Source: Larkinella arboricola (GTDB lineage: Bacteria; Bacteroidota; Bacteroidia; Cytophagales; Spirosomataceae). From it: a DNA stretch of 64,000 nt. This document shows, in pieces, positions 17,256 through 26,307 of the stretch. The notes under the pieces are model-generated. The model did not search any database. It saw only the letters and a program-made list of their open reading frames with translations, and was not told where the DNA came from. A program made the translations under genes and the position numbers. The stretch lies in the NCBI RefSeq assembly GCF_003259745.1, contig NZ_QLMC01000011.1:1-64000 (forward strand), given 5' to 3'. The number at the start of each line of letters is the position of its first letter. The first letter of the stretch is position 1.

Positions 17256-20200
17256 ATGCAACGTAAGTATTGTACGCCAATGCACGGTTGGGCGTTGAAG
17301 CACGCTTCTTATGCCCTCTTGTTTCTTAGTTTTTTATGGGCCAGAACTTCTTCGGCTCATGCCGAAACCCCTGTAAATGATTTAGTACTGAATAAGCCTG
17401 TAACCCGAAGTTTACTGTCTCCGCGTTTGGATGCCCTGATAACGGGGAAAGTAACCGACGACAAAGGGGATGCGCTTGCTGGTGTAAACGTTGTGCTGAA
17501 AGGGACCCAAAGAGGATCTGTGACCAATAAAGACGGTAATTTTGAGATCATGGTGCCTAATGCGCAGGCCGTCCTGGTCTTCTCTTTTGTGGGATATGGG
17601 ATGCAGGAAGTCACTGTAGGCGACCGCTCTTCGCTGAACATCACGCTGCTTGCCGATACCAAGGCCCTAGATGAAGTGGTCGTGGTGGGGTATGGCACCC
17701 AGAAGAAAGCCAACCTGACGGGTTCGGTAGCGACGGTCGTTATGGAGGATGTTCAAACCCGCCAGGTGACCAACAGCACCTCGGCCCTCCAGGGTAAAGT
17801 TCCCGGCTTACGGATTACCCAGGGTACGGGGATGCCCGGTCGTGAAAGCGTTTCGGTTCAGTTGCGGGGAGCCAGTTCCTGGGGCACCAACACCACCCCC
17901 CTTGTGCTGGTGGATGGGGTTGTCGGTTCGCTGGACGGCCTGCCCATGACGGACATCGAAAGCATTTCCGTGCTGAAGGATGCGGCCTCGGCTTCGATTT
18001 ACGGTGCCCGGGCCGCCAATGGGGTTATTCTGGTAACCACCAAGCAGGGAAAAAGCGGTAAACCACGGGTTTCGTATAACATGTCTGTTCGGTCTCAGTC
18101 GCCCACGGGTGTCCCGAATCAAATCTGGAACTCGGCGCAATACATGGACCTATTCAACCGGGCCGTCGCACGCAATGCCGTTAGCGCCGTTCCATTCCCG
18201 CAAACGTTGATTGACAAATACAAAGCGCCCAACCGCGACCTGAATTTATTTCCCGATTATGACTGGACCAAAGCCGTCTGGCGGAATGCGGCCATGCAGG
18301 ACCATAACCTTGGGATAAGTGGCGGTTCGGAGAATGTGCGGTACAATATGTCTGCCGGAATACTCAAGCAGGACGGGGTTTTGATCGGCCATGATTACAA
18401 GCGGTTTAATGGACTGGCAAACGTGTCGGCGACGGTAAATAAATACATTACCGTGGGCACAAACATGACCTTTCTGAACGGAAAGTCCCACTCGCCCTAC
18501 TATGAGAATCAGAACTTTGTGCTGATGACAATGACGCAGGCTCCGCTGGTCAAACCGTATTTGCCCGACGGAAGCGGACGCTATACCGATAAGGCTATGC
18601 CCACGGGCGTCGGCGGAACCCAGAACAACCGGAACCCCTTCTGGATTGCCAACGAAACCTTTCGGGATTATGAAGACTGGCAGGCCAACCTACAGGGATA
18701 TGCCGACATTAATTTCCTGCACGGAAAGGATATGCGGCTAAAACTGAGTACAAAACTTGCCACCCGGTTTACCGAACAGTTCCAACGGATTTACCACTAC
18801 GGTGCCGACGCGTTTTATTATTTGCCGGATAAGGAATACCAGACCGGCGGAACTGACGTGCATAGCAAAGGAACCCCGTTTGGCCCCGAAGCCCTGGGCG
18901 TTTTCAATAACAACTACCGAACCATCCTGAACACCTTTTACTCTTCGTTAAACTGGGACTGGAGCAAAGGGAAACATGACGTGACGGCCCTGCTGGGGTA
19001 CAGTCAGGAAGACCAGAAATACCGTACGCTCACCGGAAGCCGGAACGTTTTCCCGGTCAAGCAGATGTATGAACTCAACGGAATGGGCTCGCTAAACCAG
19101 GTCGTTGGGGGCAGCCTGACCGAATGGGCGTTCCAGTCTATTTTTGGGCGGGCCACGTATGCATTCAGCAGCAAGTACTTATTTGAAGGAAACTTCCGGT
19201 ATGACGGAACCTCCCGGATTTTTAAAGACAACCGTTGGGGTTTCTTCCCGTCGGCATCTGCGGCCTGGCGCATCAGCGAAGAAGCGTTTATAAAAGACGG
19301 TCTTCCCGCGATCAGTAACCTGAAACTGCGGGCGTCTTACGGTTTGCTGGGCAACGCCAATATCGGCGATTATCCGTATCAGGAGACGTATGTTACAACC
19401 TCGTACGCCTTTAATAATGCTTTGGTGCAGGGGGCTTACCAGACCGCCTTACGCAATCGAAATATCGAATGGGAAAAGACGGCCATCACGAACCTGGGAC
19501 TGGATTTTAACTTCAAAAACGACATCTTCTTCGGAACCGTCGAATGGTATAACAAATATACCACCGGTATTCTAGCGGGTGCCATTATCCCGGCCAGCAC
19601 GGGGATGTCGGCCCCTACTGTCAACTTTGGTGAATTCAAGAACTATGGCGTTGAAATCGAACTGGGTCATAGCAACCGGATTGGCGGGGTCCAGTATGGC
19701 GTAAATGCCCAGGCTTCTATCAATCGGAATAAGGTCATGAAATTTCCGGCACCGGTTTATGGAGAGCGCATCATTGAGGAAGGCCGTCCTTATAATGACT
19801 ACTACCTGTATGAGTACACCGGCATTTTTAAGTCGCAGGAAGAGTTGAAGGCGGTGGTAACGCCCGGCAACCCGCAGTTAGGAGATATTAAATTCAAGGA
19901 TCAAAACGGCGATGGTGTCATTGACGGGAAAGACCGTATCCCCGTTAAAGGGGCTTATCCGGCTTTTATTTATTCCTTTGGCGGAAATGTGGCCTGGAAA
20001 AATTTCGATCTTTCACTCTTCTTCCAGGGTGTTGAAGGACAAAAGGTGAAAACCATTTTCTTTGGTGAAGACCCTTTCTCACAGGGCTCCTCTCCGCACC
20101 CTAAATTTCTGAATGCCTACGACCCGGTCACCAATCCGGATTCCGATATTCCCGCGATCTACGGGTGGGGCTATGCGCCCATGACGGGCGGCACCGCGCA

Positions 20201-20447
20201 GGGGTCTACCTACTTTTTAAAAGATGCTTCTTACCTGCGGTTGAAAAACATTTACCTGGGGTATACCATTCCGACGGTTCTGTCTAAACGGGTGGGTATC
20301 AATCGCCTGAAGGTGTTTGTGGCTGGCGACAACCTGCTGACCTTCACCAAATATCCGGATTTGGACCCCGAGCGTGCCAGTGATGGATGGCACGCGCAAT
20401 ACCCCCAGTTGAAAGTGCTTTCAATGGGATTAAACGTAGGCTTTTAG
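17256..20447 (+). CDS. SusC/RagA-family TonB-dependent transporter, 1063 aa
   Basis: Outer-membrane importer with a signal peptide (about 1-36, ending SSAHA), carboxypeptidase-regulatory-like domain (about 62-138, GKVTDDKGDALAGVNVVLKG), TonB-box region DEVVVVGYGTQKKANLTGSV, plug with VLKDAASASIYGARAANGVILV near 237-258, and a full barrel ending LKVLSMGLNVGF. It is complete. The SusD partner begins 20 bp downstream. The gene is divergent from the rep side of the replicon and has no adjacent regulator; the nearest ECF sigma factor lies after the operon on the other strand. Confidence 0.96.
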   Translation: MQRKYCTPMHGWALKHASYALLFLSFLWARTSSAHAETPVNDLVLNKPVTRSLLSPRLDALITGKVTDDKGDALAGVNVVLKGTQRGSVTNKDGNFEIMVPNAQAVLVFSFVGYGMQEVTVGDRSSLNITLLADTKALDEVVVVGYGTQKKANLTGSVATVVMEDVQTRQVTNSTSALQGKVPGLRITQGTGMPGRESVSVQLRGASSWGTNTTPLVLVDGVVGSLDGLPMTDIESISVLKDAASASIYGARAANGVILVTTKQGKSGKPRVSYNMSVRSQSPTGVPNQIWNSAQYMDLFNRAVARNAVSAVPFPQTLIDKYKAPNRDLNLFPDYDWTKAVWRNAAMQDHNLGISGGSENVRYNMSAGILKQDGVLIGHDYKRFNGLANVSATVNKYITVGTNMTFLNGKSHSPYYENQNFVLMTMTQAPLVKPYLPDGSGRYTDKAMPTGVGGTQNNRNPFWIANETFRDYEDWQANLQGYADINFLHGKDMRLKLSTKLATRFTEQFQRIYHYGADAFYYLPDKEYQTGGTDVHSKGTPFGPEALGVFNNNYRTILNTFYSSLNWDWSKGKHDVTALLGYSQEDQKYRTLTGSRNVFPVKQMYELNGMGSLNQVVGGSLTEWAFQSIFGRATYAFSSKYLFEGNFRYDGTSRIFKDNRWGFFPSASAAWRISEEAFIKDGLPAISNLKLRASYGLLGNANIGDYPYQETYVTTSYAFNNALVQGAYQTALRNRNIEWEKTAITNLGLDFNFKNDIFFGTVEWYNKYTTGILAGAIIPASTGMSAPTVNFGEFKNYGVEIELGHSNRIGGVQYGVNAQASINRNKVMKFPAPVYGERIIEEGRPYNDYYLYEYTGIFKSQEELKAVVTPGNPQLGDIKFKDQNGDGVIDGKDRIPVKGAYPAFIYSFGGNVAWKNFDLSLFFQGVEGQKVKTIFFGEDPFSQGSSPHPKFLNAYDPVTNPDSDIPAIYGWGYAPMTGGTAQGSTYFLKDASYLRLKNIYLGYTIPTVLSKRVGINRLKVFVAGDNLLTFTKYPDLDPERASDGWHAQYPQLKVLSMGLNVGF

Positions 20448-20467
20448 AACTTTAAGGATCCAAGAAC

Positions 20468-21922
20468 ATGAAAAATAGCTTTCGAAAAATTGGTTTTTTA
20501 CTGCTGGGTGGCAGTTTATTAACCGCTTGCGACGATACCTTTTTAGAAAAAGTCCCCCAGCAGGAAATTGCTGCCGGTAACTTCTGGACGACGGAGAGCG
20601 ACGTTGAGATGGCATTAGCCGGTTGTTACGCCCGCTTGAAAGGCTCCTTTCTGACCTGGAGCCGGAGCTACTTTGACGCTGCGGTAGACAACGGATGGGC
20701 GCAGCACCAAACCCCCATTCGGCTGATGCAGTCCGGTACGCTCGATCCCGTCAATTCCGGTTCCGCCAACTCGTTATACACGGCCTGTTATCAGGGAATT
20801 GCCACGGCCAACGTTTTTCTGGCCAACTTCAAAAAAGCACCTATGGCCGACGCGGCTGCCAAACGGTACGAAGCGGAGGCCCGGTTTCTGCGCGCTTTTT
20901 TTTATTTTGAACTGGCACAGCGCTGGGGCGGAGTGGTGATCTACAAACAGGTGCCGGTAAATATCGATGACTTGAAAATAGCCAGGTCGAGTGCCGAGGA
21001 GGTCTATCAATTTATCCAGGAAGATCTGGCTTTTGCGACCGAAAACCTGCCGGATATCGCTTACCAGTCCGGACATGCCGTGAAGACCAGCGCCCTGGCG
21101 TTACAGGCCCGTATTGCTCTTTTTAAAGGAGAATGGGACAAGGTGATTACCAATACGGAGGCAATCATTAAGTCATCTCACTATGCGTTATCCGCTGATC
21201 TGAAATCTCCCTTTGTCAAAGGGGCAGGGCAACTGACCAGTCCGGAGATTATTTTTTCGGTGAAATACCTGGAAACCCGCGATGGGCGGCAATCGAATGA
21301 TGGAGGGCAGGAGGTTGAATTCTTCCGTTGGGGAGGGCTGACGCCTACCAGGGATTTGATTGACGAATATGACCCCGCGGATTTACGGCTTTCGGAATGG
21401 TATTATTACGCGCCCGATAAAACCACCTTCACCCGAAAAGACGGCTTTAAATTCCAGACGGAATTTACGGCCACCAATTACGGTTTGATTAAATTTCTGG
21501 ATGCCAACGATCCCTCCAGGTTCATCCCCAGCGAACGGGATATCATCACGGGTCATGATGTTGTTCTGTTTCGATTGGCCGATGTGTACCTGATGTATGC
21601 GGAAGCGCAGGTTGAAAAAGGCGGTGGTACAACGGCCGATGCCAATGCCATCAGCTATGTGAACGCCATCCGGAAACGGGCGGGCCTAACCCCCATCACG
21701 TCTTTGACCCGAACCGCCATCCGGAAAGAACGTCGCAAAGAACTGGCGTTTGAAGGACTCCGCTACTTTGATGTCGTCCGGTGGAAGATCGGAAAGGAGA
21801 TCAACGGCAAGTTGATTCACAGCAATATTAACCTGAAATGGGACGATAAATTTTATGTGTGGCCTTTCTCCCAGAGCGAGATGGATATCAACAGGGCGCT
21901 GGTCCAGAATTCCGGCTACTAG
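20468..21922 (+). CDS. SusD/RagB-family nutrient-binding lipoprotein, 484 aa
   Basis: Partner of the preceding SusC. It has a lipoprotein signal with lipobox LLTAC (Cys at about residue 21), then NFWTTESDVEMALAGCYARL (about 38-57), the TPR region RFLRAFFYFELAQRWGGVV (about 137-155) and the C-terminal RKERRKELAFEGLRYFDVVRW (about 420-440). Length is normal for the family. A strong intrinsic terminator follows within 30 bp, so the operon is only these two genes. No hydrolase is linked, leaving the substrate open. Confidence 0.95.
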   Translation: MKNSFRKIGFLLLGGSLLTACDDTFLEKVPQQEIAAGNFWTTESDVEMALAGCYARLKGSFLTWSRSYFDAAVDNGWAQHQTPIRLMQSGTLDPVNSGSANSLYTACYQGIATANVFLANFKKAPMADAAAKRYEAEARFLRAFFYFELAQRWGGVVIYKQVPVNIDDLKIARSSAEEVYQFIQEDLAFATENLPDIAYQSGHAVKTSALALQARIALFKGEWDKVITNTEAIIKSSHYALSADLKSPFVKGAGQLTSPEIIFSVKYLETRDGRQSNDGGQEVEFFRWGGLTPTRDLIDEYDPADLRLSEWYYYAPDKTTFTRKDGFKFQTEFTATNYGLIKFLDANDPSRFIPSERDIITGHDVVLFRLADVYLMYAEAQVEKGGGTTADANAISYVNAIRKRAGLTPITSLTRTAIRKERRKELAFEGLRYFDVVRWKIGKEINGKLIHSNINLKWDDKFYVWPFSQSEMDINRALVQNSGY

Positions 21923-21947
21923 CCAGAGGCTGCATAAAACAAACGGC

Positions 21948-21987
21948 AAAAGGCTGAACCCTTCATCGGGTTCAGCCTTTTTGATAG
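21948..21987 (+). terminator. Intrinsic terminator after the second SusCD pair
   Basis: Perfect 14-bp stem (21948-21961 with 21968-21981) containing AGGCTGAACCC, a 6-base loop TTCATC, and a short T-run. It also works as a hairpin on the minus strand, where an A-rich start gives a T-run, so it may serve both directions. Confidence 0.9.
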
Positions 21988-22122
21988 GGTGGTAATGCCA
22001 AATGATCCTTCGGGCCGCCGTCAGTGGCTGATGGCAATGGCGACCCACAGGGGATGTTTGCCGCCATACAATCTTTATCACGGAATGAACCTGCAAAAGC
22101 CGTGTAGGGATTTTAGCAGAGG

Positions 22123-22743
22123 TTATTGATTGAACTCGCTAAGAAGTTGCTGCAAGTCGTCAATGGGTCGTTCGAACTGGTTACGGTTTTCCCGGTGGAT
22201 GGCCCACCCACACGACAGGAGGGTAAGTCCGTAGAGAACAGCCGCTGCCGTCGGATAGTGCTCCAGACCGCCCGGTACATATAACTCAAAAAGTAGAAAG
22301 ATGCATAGGCCGGTACTGATGGGAATCAACCCGTATTCATACCGCTTCTTGAACCGGTAGAACGACACCAGATTCAGGTATTGGTACTGGATTCGTTTCT
22401 GAACCGAATCGCTGGGCTGTTTGCTGGACGGGCTGGCCCGGGCGATCCGTTTGAACTTTTTCAACAGCACCACTGTAAACGGCAGGTAGAGCAGCAGGCC
22501 GGCCAGACACAGCCACTGGATACGGGGTTCTCCCCAGAACCGGATCCACACATGGCTGAACAGCGCATACACGATGATTTGCAGCGTAAAAGCCCCCCAG
22601 AAGTACTGCATTGCCCGGTTGATGGGCTGGCGAGCCCGGGTGCGTACAAGTTCCTCAAGGGCCGATGGATCGTAAGAGGGTAAGCTTGCCGGAACCGGGT
22701 TGGCCTGGTTCCACTGGTTTTTCAGATCGTCGATGACGGACAT
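22123..22743 (-). CDS. Membrane protein paired with an ECF sigma factor, 206 aa
   Basis: The function is inferred from position. The first 60 residues are soluble (MSVIDDLKNQWNQANPVPASLPSYD), followed by two hydrophobic segments near 48-67 and 74-95, a basic cytosolic stretch, and two more near 140-155 and 164-180. The gene starts 3 bp after the sigma factor stop, so the pair is translationally coupled. That is the usual layout of a sigma factor and its membrane anti-sigma, and a short soluble N-terminus ahead of membrane helices fits. It lacks the zinc-binding HxxxCxxC of ZAS anti-sigmas. It could instead be an unrelated Bacteroidota membrane protein. Confidence 0.75.
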   Translation of the reverse strand: MSVIDDLKNQWNQANPVPASLPSYDPSALEELVRTRARQPINRAMQYFWGAFTLQIIVYALFSHVWIRFWGEPRIQWLCLAGLLLYLPFTVVLLKKFKRIARASPSSKQPSDSVQKRIQYQYLNLVSFYRFKKRYEYGLIPISTGLCIFLLFELYVPGGLEHYPTAAAVLYGLTLLSCGWAIHRENRNQFERPIDDLQQLLSEFNQ

Positions 22744-22745
22744 GG

Positions 22746-23249
22746 TTATTGAGTTTTAAGTTTATCCTTTAAGCGCGTTTCCAGTTCTTTCCGGATGCGT
22801 ACTAATCGCACACTCACGTTGGAGAGGGATATTCCCAGGACCGTGGCAATCTCCTCGTAGCTCAGTCCGTCCAGATGCAGGATGATAACGGCTTTGTTGA
22901 GGGGGGCCAGGTCAGCAATGGCTTCGAAAAGCCGCAAGGAAATATCTTCCCTGTCGTTGGGGGCCGCATCGGGAACCTGCTCGTGAAGCGGCATCAGCGT
23001 TTGGTGTTGCCACCGTTTGGCCTTGCGCTGATAGGTCAGGGCCGTGTTCAGACAGACGCTGTACATCCAGGTAGAAAACTTGGCCTGCCCATTGAAAGAA
23101 GGGTAGGCTTTCCATAACTGGTAGATCATCTCCTGCACCAGATCCGCCCGCTCATCGGCATCGGATTGATAGACCCGGCTGATTTTGTGAGCAATAGCCA
23201 GATGCTGATTGAGTTGCGCCAGAAACCTTTCTTCGATGGATGTGTTCAT
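22746..23249 (-). CDS. ECF RNA polymerase sigma factor, about 167 aa
   Basis: Sigma-70 family member of group 4. Region 2 (about 15-80) shows RADLVQEMIYQLWKAYPSFNGQAKFSTWMYSVCLNTALTYQRK-type sequence, with the FSTWMYSVCLN helix that recognises the -10 element. Region 4 (about 115-160) ends LDGLSYEEIATVLGISLSNVSVRLVRIRKEL, a clear HTH for the -35 element. I choose the ATG at 23249 (MNTSIEERF); an in-frame TTG at 23273 would add eight residues. It is likely regulated by the membrane protein encoded just downstream. Target genes are not identifiable from sequence. Confidence 0.92.
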   Translation of the reverse strand: MNTSIEERFLAQLNQHLAIAHKISRVYQSDADERADLVQEMIYQLWKAYPSFNGQAKFSTWMYSVCLNTALTYQRKAKRWQHQTLMPLHEQVPDAAPNDREDISLRLFEAIADLAPLNKAVIILHLDGLSYEEIATVLGISLSNVSVRLVRIRKELETRLKDKLKTQ

Positions 23250-23704
23250 TTCGATTCGAAAGCTCTTTCTCAATAAGTAGCCGAAAGGCGCAAAAAACTA
23301 CACCCAAATCGATTAAAATTTAAGGAATCTGTCAACGCTGCTGGAGACGGCTGAAATTCGTCTCAGCATGGTGTCTTTTTTACGATCGCTTCGTTTGGTA
23401 AAACAACTGGTCAACGGGCCTCCCGATGGTAGGTGTATAAAATGGTTTGATCAAAAAACGGCCCGGTGTTTTCATCCCCTCAGCCGCCAACGAATCGGAA
23501 TCCTAGATGGAATTTTGGCAGTTATTACCTTTTGTTGACATATTCTGCGCCATCGGGTACTTTTTTCAACACTAGGCGTCTTATTTGCGGTGATTTTTGC
23601 TCCAGGAACCGGTACAAAGAACGTGTTGTACCAGGGTATTAACCTAAAAAAGCTGCCTGTAGAAAATAACCCCCCATAACCCAATTTACCCGATCGTTAC
23701 CGGC
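23250..23704. other. Gap with possible decayed coding sequence
   Basis: No intact gene. Short open stretches occur in the plus frames before the glycosyltransferase fragment, including one ending KKLPVENN shortly before 23663, but they match nothing I recognise. It is probably part of the same region of gene decay that continues to 24190. Confidence 0.4.
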
Positions 23705-24154
23705 GTGGTGTGTCTTGGCTGTTTCGCACTGATTTATTTTCAGCCGGAAAACCGGGGGTACACCTGGCTTTTCGTTTTACTCAGTATTTTAATTGTCTAT
23801 AAACTGCCCAGAACGCTGCATGAGTGGTATCATTACTGGAATGTTGTGCCTGCCGTTGCCCCACCCCGGAACCGCCAGTGGACCGTTGATGTGCTGACGA
23901 CCTTCTGCCCCGGTGAGCCCTACGAAATGATTCTGGAGACGCTCCGGGCGATTCAGGCCATCACCTATCCACCCGTGGCTGTTGCACAACGCCCATTGGC
24001 TACTCCATTGCAGCGTGAGCCAGGCGGCCCCAATTCTCTTACTTTTTCTACTATTTCCGAAACATCGACCCGGCCTTTGTGTTTCCTTTTTCTTGATACC
24101 CTGTTTATTAAGACGTTTTTGATCCGATCGACGCAGAAGAAAGTCAGTTATTAA
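23705..24154 (+). pseudogene. N-terminal fragment of a GT2 / cellulose-synthase-like glycosyltransferase
   Basis: Residues about 1-88 read as the start of a membrane GT2 enzyme: a hydrophobic segment (YTWLFVLLSILIVYKL), then WTVDVLTTFCPGEPYEMILETL and RAIQAITYP, the first strand and helix of the GT-A fold (canonically VDVFVTTYNEP and LRAALAIDYP). After YP the similarity stops at a GTGGCTGTTGCACAACG sequence that looks like an insertion-element end. The remaining 60 residues are unrelated. The DxD and QxxRW motifs are missing, so the enzyme cannot be active. The following DNA to about 24190 has another frame with two stops that may be a second decayed gene. Confidence 0.65.
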
Positions 24155-24375
24155 AAATTATATTAGTTCTTGAAAATAAACTATATTTAGCAAGGAGATT
24201 TTAACTGAAACCGGGACACTGGATCGGATGGCAAAGGAGGGGTTGACCCGGTAGCGCATTTAACCTGCTTTCAAAGGAGCCGGTATACCTTACCTATTGT
24301 TTCAACCAAATTTTCTTCGTCAACAATTACCGCTGATGGCTGTAAGGCTTGCCCTGTAAGGTCCTATGAATTAAT

Positions 24376-26304
24376 GTGTACATGGTAAAGCTTATCGATA
24401 CCTGGTTTGACCGTTCCCGACAAGGAGTGGCCTTTTTAAAGCCAGTCCGCAATTCCCGGAAAAAGAATACTGATTTTCGGTTCGGGTTGGTCAATACCGC
24501 TTTTGCCCAGATCTTCCGCCAAACCGTTGATGAACTTACGGGAAGATTACTCAGTGAGTTAGTTTCAACCGACCAGATGGATCGGGTTTTTCAGCCTTTA
24601 ATTGCTGTTCTGGAGACCGGAAAGCCCCAGCAGTTTGAAGAATGCTATCGATACAACAACCAGGACGTCTGGCTCCACCTGAGTCTAAGTTCAATTGATG
24701 GCCAGGTATTGGCGGAAATTGAGGATGTTACCCCGCAAAAAAACGCAGACCAGCAACTTCAGCGACGCCTGGCGATGGAATCCATCGTATCCACCTTTTC
24801 AAGTCGGCTCCTGACCCTGGAAGACAGCGAGTTGAAGGCTTGCATTACCGATGCGCTCGCGCAGATCGGTGCATTTACCGGAGCGGACCGGGCCGCCATT
24901 TTTAGCTATTCGGAAGATCAGCAACGGGGTAGCTGTACCCACGAGTGGTGCGCTCCCGGCATCCGTTCCAGCAGTTATAAATTTCAGAATTTACCGACGA
25001 CTCTTTTCGCCTGGCTGAATCAGCAACTGGGAAAACAGCAGGTTATTCAGCTGAATACCGAAAGCATGCCGCCCGAAGCCGCCCATGAAAAGTCCATTTT
25101 TGATTCCATTGCGGTTCGTTCGCTGATTGTGGTACCCATGATTCGGGACGGCGACCCCCAGGGCTTTATCGGGTTTTATGCCATCGACCGACCAAAAGCC
25201 TGGGACGAAAAGGATGTTTATTTATTAAAAACATTCAGCGCATTGATAATCAACGCGCAATACCGTCAACAGCAACAGGCTGCCATCCGGCGGGCGAACC
25301 AGCGTTTAGCCGGTTTGCGCACCATCGATCAGGCCCTATTAAGTCCTTATTCCGCCGGACAGTCTCCCCTGCTGACCGCCTTGCAGCATATTAATGCCCT
25401 GGTGCCTTGTGAACGGTTGACGATATTCCGGATCAATGAAGAATCGGATCAGGCAACGGCCGAGTACCGCTTAGCGGAGGGGGTGCTGGAGGTGAATCCG
25501 AATCTTACTTTTTCTGCGCATTACCTGACAGATCGGCTTCCACTGGCCAGCCAGGTCCTATACATACCTGACTTAAAGGCTCATAAACTGGATTTTCCGT
25601 CTGAGCTAAACCCTTTCGAACAGGGTTTCCGCTCCATGATCATTATTCCTCTGTACCGTCAACATGAGTGTATGGGTGCGTTCACGCTCTTGTCCACGGT
25701 TCCTGATTTTTTTACCGAGGAGCACCGGCAGATTGCCCAGGAAGTGGCCAGTCAGTTGGCCTTTGTGTTGAATCAACAGCAGCAGGATCAGGAACTAAAA
25801 CAACAGAACGAAGATCTGGAGCGACGAGTAGAAGCCCGTACCCGCGAAATCGGACAGTTGTCGGCCCTGCATCAGGCTATTCTGGAGCACGCCGGTCAGG
25901 CCATTCTTTCAACCGACATCCACGGAGTTATCCAGACGGCCAATCCGGCGGCTGAAAAATTAATTGGCTACCGCACCGACGAGCTGATTGGCCGCATTCC
26001 CGGCTTTTACCAGGGCGTTGCCGACCAGCCTCTGCCTATTATTACATTCCAGGGCCCTACATCCGGCTACCGGCCTTCTGCTGTGTTTGATGCGGCCTTA
26101 GCCAACCAGTCTTACTGGCATCTGGAGTGTATAATCATCGGGAAAGACGGACGGCAGGTGCCGATTCTTCTGGTCATCAGTAGTTTAAAGGATTTCCGTG
26201 GGGCGCTGATTGGGTATGTGGGGATCGTTACGGATATATCCGCTCTGAAAGCGGCTGAAATCCAGCTACGGAACCTGAATCAGCGGTTTGAGCTGGCCAC
26301 CTAG
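24376..26304 (+). CDS. Sensor histidine kinase, N-terminal sensor half (PAS-GAF-GAF-PAS), ended by an in-frame TAG
   Basis: Cytoplasmic multi-sensor module without membrane segments. Order: PAS (about 15-125, FGLVNTAFAQIFRQTVDELTG), GAF (about 145-290), GAF (about 310-465), a coiled coil (QQQDQELKQQNEDLERRVEARTREI, about 470-500) and a PAS with PAC (about 505-635, TDIHGVIQTANPAAEKLIGYRTDELIG). It stops inside the opening helix of another PAS, LNQRFELAT, and the same frame continues after the stop as AVGQGIWEDDLEQG. This is therefore the first part of a single gene running to 27369 that has been cut by a nonsense change. No kinase domain is present in this half. Confidence 0.88.
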   Translation: MYMVKLIDTWFDRSRQGVAFLKPVRNSRKKNTDFRFGLVNTAFAQIFRQTVDELTGRLLSELVSTDQMDRVFQPLIAVLETGKPQQFEECYRYNNQDVWLHLSLSSIDGQVLAEIEDVTPQKNADQQLQRRLAMESIVSTFSSRLLTLEDSELKACITDALAQIGAFTGADRAAIFSYSEDQQRGSCTHEWCAPGIRSSSYKFQNLPTTLFAWLNQQLGKQQVIQLNTESMPPEAAHEKSIFDSIAVRSLIVVPMIRDGDPQGFIGFYAIDRPKAWDEKDVYLLKTFSALIINAQYRQQQQAAIRRANQRLAGLRTIDQALLSPYSAGQSPLLTALQHINALVPCERLTIFRINEESDQATAEYRLAEGVLEVNPNLTFSAHYLTDRLPLASQVLYIPDLKAHKLDFPSELNPFEQGFRSMIIIPLYRQHECMGAFTLLSTVPDFFTEEHRQIAQEVASQLAFVLNQQQQDQELKQQNEDLERRVEARTREIGQLSALHQAILEHAGQAILSTDIHGVIQTANPAAEKLIGYRTDELIGRIPGFYQGVADQPLPIITFQGPTSGYRPSAVFDAALANQSYWHLECIIIGKDGRQVPILLVISSLKDFRGALIGYVGIVTDISALKAAEIQLRNLNQRFELAT

Positions 26305-26307
26305 GCC

